A stretch of DNA of 64,000 bases from Streptomyces sp. XD-27 (GTDB lineage Bacteria > Actinomycetota > Actinomycetes > Streptomycetales > Streptomycetaceae), in NCBI RefSeq assembly GCF_030553055.1, contig NZ_CP130713.1, positions 6,882,001 through 6,946,000 of the forward strand, given 5' to 3'. Under the pieces are notes generated by a model. The model was not told where the DNA came from and ran no database searches. It saw only the letters and a list, made by a program, of their open reading frames with translations. The position numbers and the translations under genes are program-made. Shown one piece after another: positions 61,366 to 64,000 of this stretch (the stretch's first letter is position 1; the number at the start of each line of letters is the position of its first letter).

Positions 61366-61773
61366 ATGGTTCCCCACGAGATCGCCCGCAGCGCGTACGT
61401 CAGCCTGGTCACCTACCGCCGCGACGGCACCCCCGTGCCCACCCCTGTCTGGGCGGTGGCGGCCGGGGACACGCTGCTCGTCTGGACAGGGGCGGACAGC
61501 TGGAAGGTCAGGCGGCTGCGCAACGACCCCCGGGTCACCGTCACCCCGTGCGGCTTTCGCGGCCGCGCCGTGCGCGGGGCCGCGGCGGTGCCCGCGACCG
61601 GCCGGGTGCTGGCGGACCCGGCCGGGGTGGCCCGGGTGCACGCGGCGATGGCCCGCAAGTACCGGTGGCGGTTCCGGATGGTGGACCGCGCCCACAAGCT
61701 GCTGTTCCGGGGCCGGCTCCGGCACGTCGGCATCGCCGTCACCTTCCGGCCCGCCGATCAGCCCGCGGGCTGA
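61366..61773 (+). CDS. PPOX-class F420-dependent oxidoreductase
   Basis: 135 aa split-barrel protein: SAYVSLVTYRRDGTPVPTPV, WKVRRLRNDPRVTVTPCGFRG, and the helical segment ARKYRWRFRMVDRA. These use F420 (or FMN/haem) cofactors. ATG 61366 is chosen from family length, though its ribosome site is weak; GTG 61324 is the alternative. Its 3' end overlaps the convergent phosphotriesterase gene inside a palindrome. Confidence 0.85.
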   Translation: MVPHEIARSAYVSLVTYRRDGTPVPTPVWAVAAGDTLLVWTGADSWKVRRLRNDPRVTVTPCGFRGRAVRGAAAVPATGRVLADPAGVARVHAAMARKYRWRFRMVDRAHKLLFRGRLRHVGIAVTFRPADQPAG

Positions 61774-61776
61774 TCG
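61755..61776. terminator. 22-bp perfect palindrome shared by two convergent gene ends
   Basis: Half-site CGATCAGCCCG followed by its exact complement. It encodes the last codons D-Q-P-A-G-stop of both convergent genes, one on each strand. Likely a bidirectional terminator. Confidence 0.8.
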
Positions 61777-62699
61777 CTCGGCGCCCGCCACTCGACCGCG
61801 AACGCCCGAGCCGGGTTGCCGACGAGGATCCGCTCCACCAACTCCTCGCCCAGGTCGGCGGCGAGCCGCGGGCGCAGCCGCCGCAGCAGGTACGGCATGC
61901 CGGGGCCGCCGCCGGTAGCCGCCCGGGCCGCGGCGGTCGTGGTGTCGCCGCCCAGCAGCAGCCGGTCCGCGTACCCGGCGTCCGCGAGCGCGGCCAGTGC
62001 CTCCGGCAGCCGCCAGTCCGTGGCGTGGTGGGCGCGTGACGGCCCGTCGAAGGCCAGGTACGCGCCCGTCTCGGCGAGCCGTCGATGGTCGGTCGGATCC
62101 GGCGAGCGGTTCAGATGGCCCAGCAGCACCCGCCGCGGCGGTACCCCCAACTCCCCGCACAGCAGGTCGAGCACGTCCCAAGCGCCCGTCCCCAGCTCCA
62201 GATGCACCCCGATGGGCGCCCCCGTGCGGTGGTGGGCCCGCGCTGCGGCGGTCATCGTGTGCCGGGCGTGCGCGTCGAGCCCGTGGAAGCCGCCGGCCAC
62301 CTTGATCAGCCCGGCCCGGGGCCCGTCCCCGCCGATGCCGCGCGTCAGCTCCTCGGTGAACAGGTCCGCGAGCCGGTCCCGTACGTCGTCGAGCAGCCGC
62401 GGCGGGTAGTGCACCGCCTGGTGCAGTCCGGTGGCGGCGACGACGTGGACGCCGGTGGCGCGGGCCAGCCCGGCGAGGGCCCCGGCCCCGCGCCCCATGC
62501 CGTACGGCGTCCACTGCACGACGGATCCGCCGCCCAGCCCGCGGAACGCGCGCAGTTCGTCGGCGGCGGCCGACGCGTTGTCCAGCTCCTGCCCCGGGAG
62601 CAGCGGGCTGCGGAGGAACAGGTGGTCGTGGGCGTCGCAGACGCCGAGCTCGGCGGGCGGGATGTCGCCGAGGACGGTACGGATGGCGGCGGCGTTCAC
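61758..62699 (-). CDS. Phosphotriesterase-family metal-dependent hydrolase
   Basis: 313 aa from GTG 62699, overlapping the preceding stop by 4 bp. TIM-barrel metal ligands: CDAHDHLFLRSP (HxH), GLIKVAG (bridging Lys), IGVHLELGTGA, LLGHLNRSPDP (His) and LLGGDTTTAA (Asp). Members hydrolyse lactones or phosphotriesters. Co-transcribed with DUF4865. Confidence 0.88.
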   Translation of the reverse strand: MNAAAIRTVLGDIPPAELGVCDAHDHLFLRSPLLPGQELDNASAAADELRAFRGLGGGSVVQWTPYGMGRGAGALAGLARATGVHVVAATGLHQAVHYPPRLLDDVRDRLADLFTEELTRGIGGDGPRAGLIKVAGGFHGLDAHARHTMTAAARAHHRTGAPIGVHLELGTGAWDVLDLLCGELGVPPRRVLLGHLNRSPDPTDHRRLAETGAYLAFDGPSRAHHATDWRLPEALAALADAGYADRLLLGGDTTTAAARAATGGGPGMPYLLRRLRPRLAADLGEELVERILVGNPARAFAVEWRAPSDQPAG

Positions 62700-63280
62700 C
62701 AGTGCCGCCCCTGCGGCAGCGCGTCGAGATGCGGGGCGGACAGGTGCAGCACCTGGAAGCGGTCGCCCGCCGCCTCGGGCGCGTCGTCCCGCCAGAGGGT
62801 GAAGTGCAGCAGCTCCCAGTGCCGCGGGTCGATCGCCAGAGCCGTCGAGTGGACCCCTTCCGTGCGGGCGCGTTCGCCGGTCTCCGCCAGCGCCCGCTCC
62901 ACGGCGGTGGCCGGATCGGCGCCGGGCGGGACGGGCTCGGCGCGGCGGGTGGCGGTGCGCGGCGCGCGGTCCGCGGCCGGGCCGCGTTCGAAGGCCAGCC
63001 CCTGCCAGTGCTCGACGGTGGGACGGCCGAAGTCCTCGACGAGGCCGCGGAACCCGGCGCCCCACAGGAAGCGGTTCATGGCCTCGGGGGAGGCCCACAG
63101 ATAGAACGGCGCGTAGGCGTTCACCGGCGAGCCGTCGACGCCCCGCTCGCGGATGCCGTACGCCTTGAGCCCGAGCCCGGGGAAGTCGTCCAGCAGGTGT
63201 CCCCGCGTCGCCACCCGGCGGCGGATGATCTCCATGTCGTAGTCGGCGGGCAGGGTGATGCGGTACTGCATGGCGTGCAC
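62696..63280 (-). CDS. DUF4865 family protein
   Basis: 194 aa from GTG 63280 (AGGAG 7 bases upstream). MQYRITLPADYDMEIIRRRV then RGVDGSPVNAYAPFYLWAS, EAMNRFLWGAGFRGLVEDFG and HWELLHFTLWR. Function unknown; the family is usually found next to a TetR gene and a tautomerase. Here the TetR gene upstream is truncated internally. Confidence 0.85.
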   Translation of the reverse strand: MHAMQYRITLPADYDMEIIRRRVATRGHLLDDFPGLGLKAYGIRERGVDGSPVNAYAPFYLWASPEAMNRFLWGAGFRGLVEDFGRPTVEHWQGLAFERGPAADRAPRTATRRAEPVPPGADPATAVERALAETGERARTEGVHSTALAIDPRHWELLHFTLWRDDAPEAAGDRFQVLHLSAPHLDALPQGRHW

Positions 63281-63382
63281 GGAACTGCTCCTGTCGGTGG
63301 ACGGGCGGCGGACGGTGTCCCCGGCCGTCGTAGGGGGCCTTGGAAGTGGTCGTCGCTCAAGGGCCCTGATACGGGCCGTCGT

Positions 63383-63514
63383 TCAGAGGCGGTCGACGGT
63401 CCGCGTCGCGAACAGGGCGGGCAGTCCGCGCACCGCGTGGTCGTCGCGGATGCGGGCGTACGCGCCCCTCAGCAGGTCCTGGGTGCTCTCGATCAGGCGT
63501 TCCGGAGTGCTCAT
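63383..63514 (-). pseudogene. TetR regulator reduced to its two ends
   Basis: ATG 63514 starts MSTPERLIESTQDLL, the usual first residues of a TetR subfamily. It then continues RGAYARIRDDHAVRGLPALF and ends after 43 aa. The tail looks like the LLRGAY...AVRGL C-terminus of the same family, so about 130 residues (most of the HTH and the ligand domain) seem to be lost in frame. A TetR-type palindrome precedes the start. Confidence 0.55.
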
Positions 63515-63522
63515 GAGCACAC

Positions 63523-63542
63523 TGTACATACTAGTAAGTACA
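63523..63542. promoter_or_regulatory. TetR-type palindrome before the truncated regulator
   Basis: TGTAC-A-TACTAGTA-A-GTACA: 18 of 20 positions are symmetric, 8 bp before the ATG. It probably also covers the promoter of DUF4865. Confidence 0.65.
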
Positions 63543-63622
63543 GAATTCCAGCGCGGGGCGATCCGGTGCCCGGCGCGGGGTGATCCGGTGGGCGTCGCGC
63601 GGAAAGCCGGGCGCCCCCGGCT

Positions 63623-63641
63623 GGGTGACGGGCAGTCACCC
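63623..63641. terminator. Hairpin after the ATP-binding protein gene
   Basis: GGGTGAC-GGGCA-GTCACCC, 34 bp past the stop at 63675. Just beyond lies a two-copy repeat of GCGCGGGGYGATCCGGTG (about 63553-63590). Confidence 0.65.
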
Positions 63642-63674
63642 GCAGGCCCGGCCGATGGCGCCCTCCGAACTCCG

Positions 63675-64000
63675 TCAGCCCGAGACGGCCGACCGGACCG
63701 CCGTGCGCTCGCGTGCGGCGGCCACCGGCCCCGGTCGCGTGCCGCCCCTGCGGTCCGGCGGGGCCGCCGCGCGACGCTCGGCGGCGGGCGCGCGCCCCGC
63801 GCCGTGCGCCGCGAGCGGGGACGTGCCAGTGGTGAGCCCCCGCGGCGCGGCGAGCGTGAACCACACGACCTTCCCGCTGCCGTCGTCCCCGGCGTGCATG
63901 CCCCAGCTCTCGCTGACGGCGGCCACCATGGTCAGCCCGCGACCATGGGTGCTCACCGGGTCCGCCTCGCACACCCGCGGCAGCCGTGGGTCCCGGTCGC
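63675..64000 (-). CDS. HATPase_c anti-sigma-like ATP-binding protein (3' part)
   Basis: Runs off the right edge. The visible end DRDPRLPRVCEADPVSTHGR, GLTMVAAVSESWGMHAGDDG, GKVVWFTLA is the G2/G3 end of RsbW/SpoIIAB-type ATP-binding proteins, abundant in Streptomyces, followed by a variable Ala/Arg-rich tail. Partner sigma or anti-anti-sigma is not in the window. Confidence 0.82.
   Translation of the reverse strand, partial: DRDPRLPRVCEADPVSTHGRGLTMVAAVSESWGMHAGDDGSGKVVWFTLAAPRGLTTGTSPLAAHGAGRAPAAERRAAAPPDRRGGTRPGPVAAARERTAVRSAVSG

Overview
The window reads as a Streptomyces chromosome. It is very GC-rich, uses many GTG starts and one TTG start, has 4-bp stop/start overlaps inside operons, and carries families typical of the genus: CsbD, pirin, DUF6421, DUF6986, DUF4865, PPOX and F420-linked proteins, mycothiol-type isomerase folds and HisKA_3 sensor kinases. 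I cannot name the species. No tRNA, rRNA, CRISPR array or replication origin was seen.

Layout, left end (1-17 kb). A partial BNR-repeat gene is followed by an Old-Yellow-Enzyme reductase divergent from an ArsR-type repressor with twin operators. Next come a TetR gene and an arsenic cluster: arsM, arsC, and arsR-acr3 translationally coupled to an APC permease. A MocR regulator is divergent from a YczE-like membrane protein. Then follow a crotonase/saccharopine-reductase pair, a decayed F420 oxidoreductase, CsbD, two convergent aminopeptidase P paralogues (one frameshifted) and an XRE-cupin regulator.

Island (about 17.05-31.3 kb). A 167-bp copy of the 3' end of the pirin gene lies 14.1 kb from the intact gene, in the same orientation. 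Just inside each copy is a pair of GTCAGCA heptamers spaced 11 bp apart, and a wrecked tyrosine integrase sits next to the left copy. This looks like an integrated element whose ends are still visible. Its interior is an IS graveyard (two full-length IS elements and at least six IS fragments) mixed with TetR-controlled cargo (a Dabb protein and an SDR), an XRE/2H-phosphoesterase pair, a methyltransferase, a small SH3-like secreted protein and several truncated genes.

Right part (31.3-64 kb). This is mostly ordinary chromosome: PAP2-pirin, an M56 peptidase, a DUF5134-like membrane protein between two heptamer arrays, VOC, GNAT, GDPD, a DUF6421-SDR-threonine aldolase operon, an N-terminally extended GAPDH, PlsC, thioredoxin, flavin reductase, etfBA, a DUF6986 aldolase, LacI/ROK, a kinase-NUDIX fusion, an M20 dipeptidase, a geranylgeranyl-reductase-like protein, a two-component system, DUF2797, a DUF4442 thioesterase, a ROK regulator, and a PPOX/phosphotriesterase pair convergent over one 22-bp palindrome. 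Next to a DUF4865 gene is a TetR gene that seems to have lost its middle while keeping its operator.

Recurrent themes are short lineage-specific tandem arrays at gene ends, well-preserved palindromic operators beside their regulator genes, and single-base frameshifts in short homopolymers that may be biological or may be consensus errors. All family names come from reading the sequence; no database search was run.
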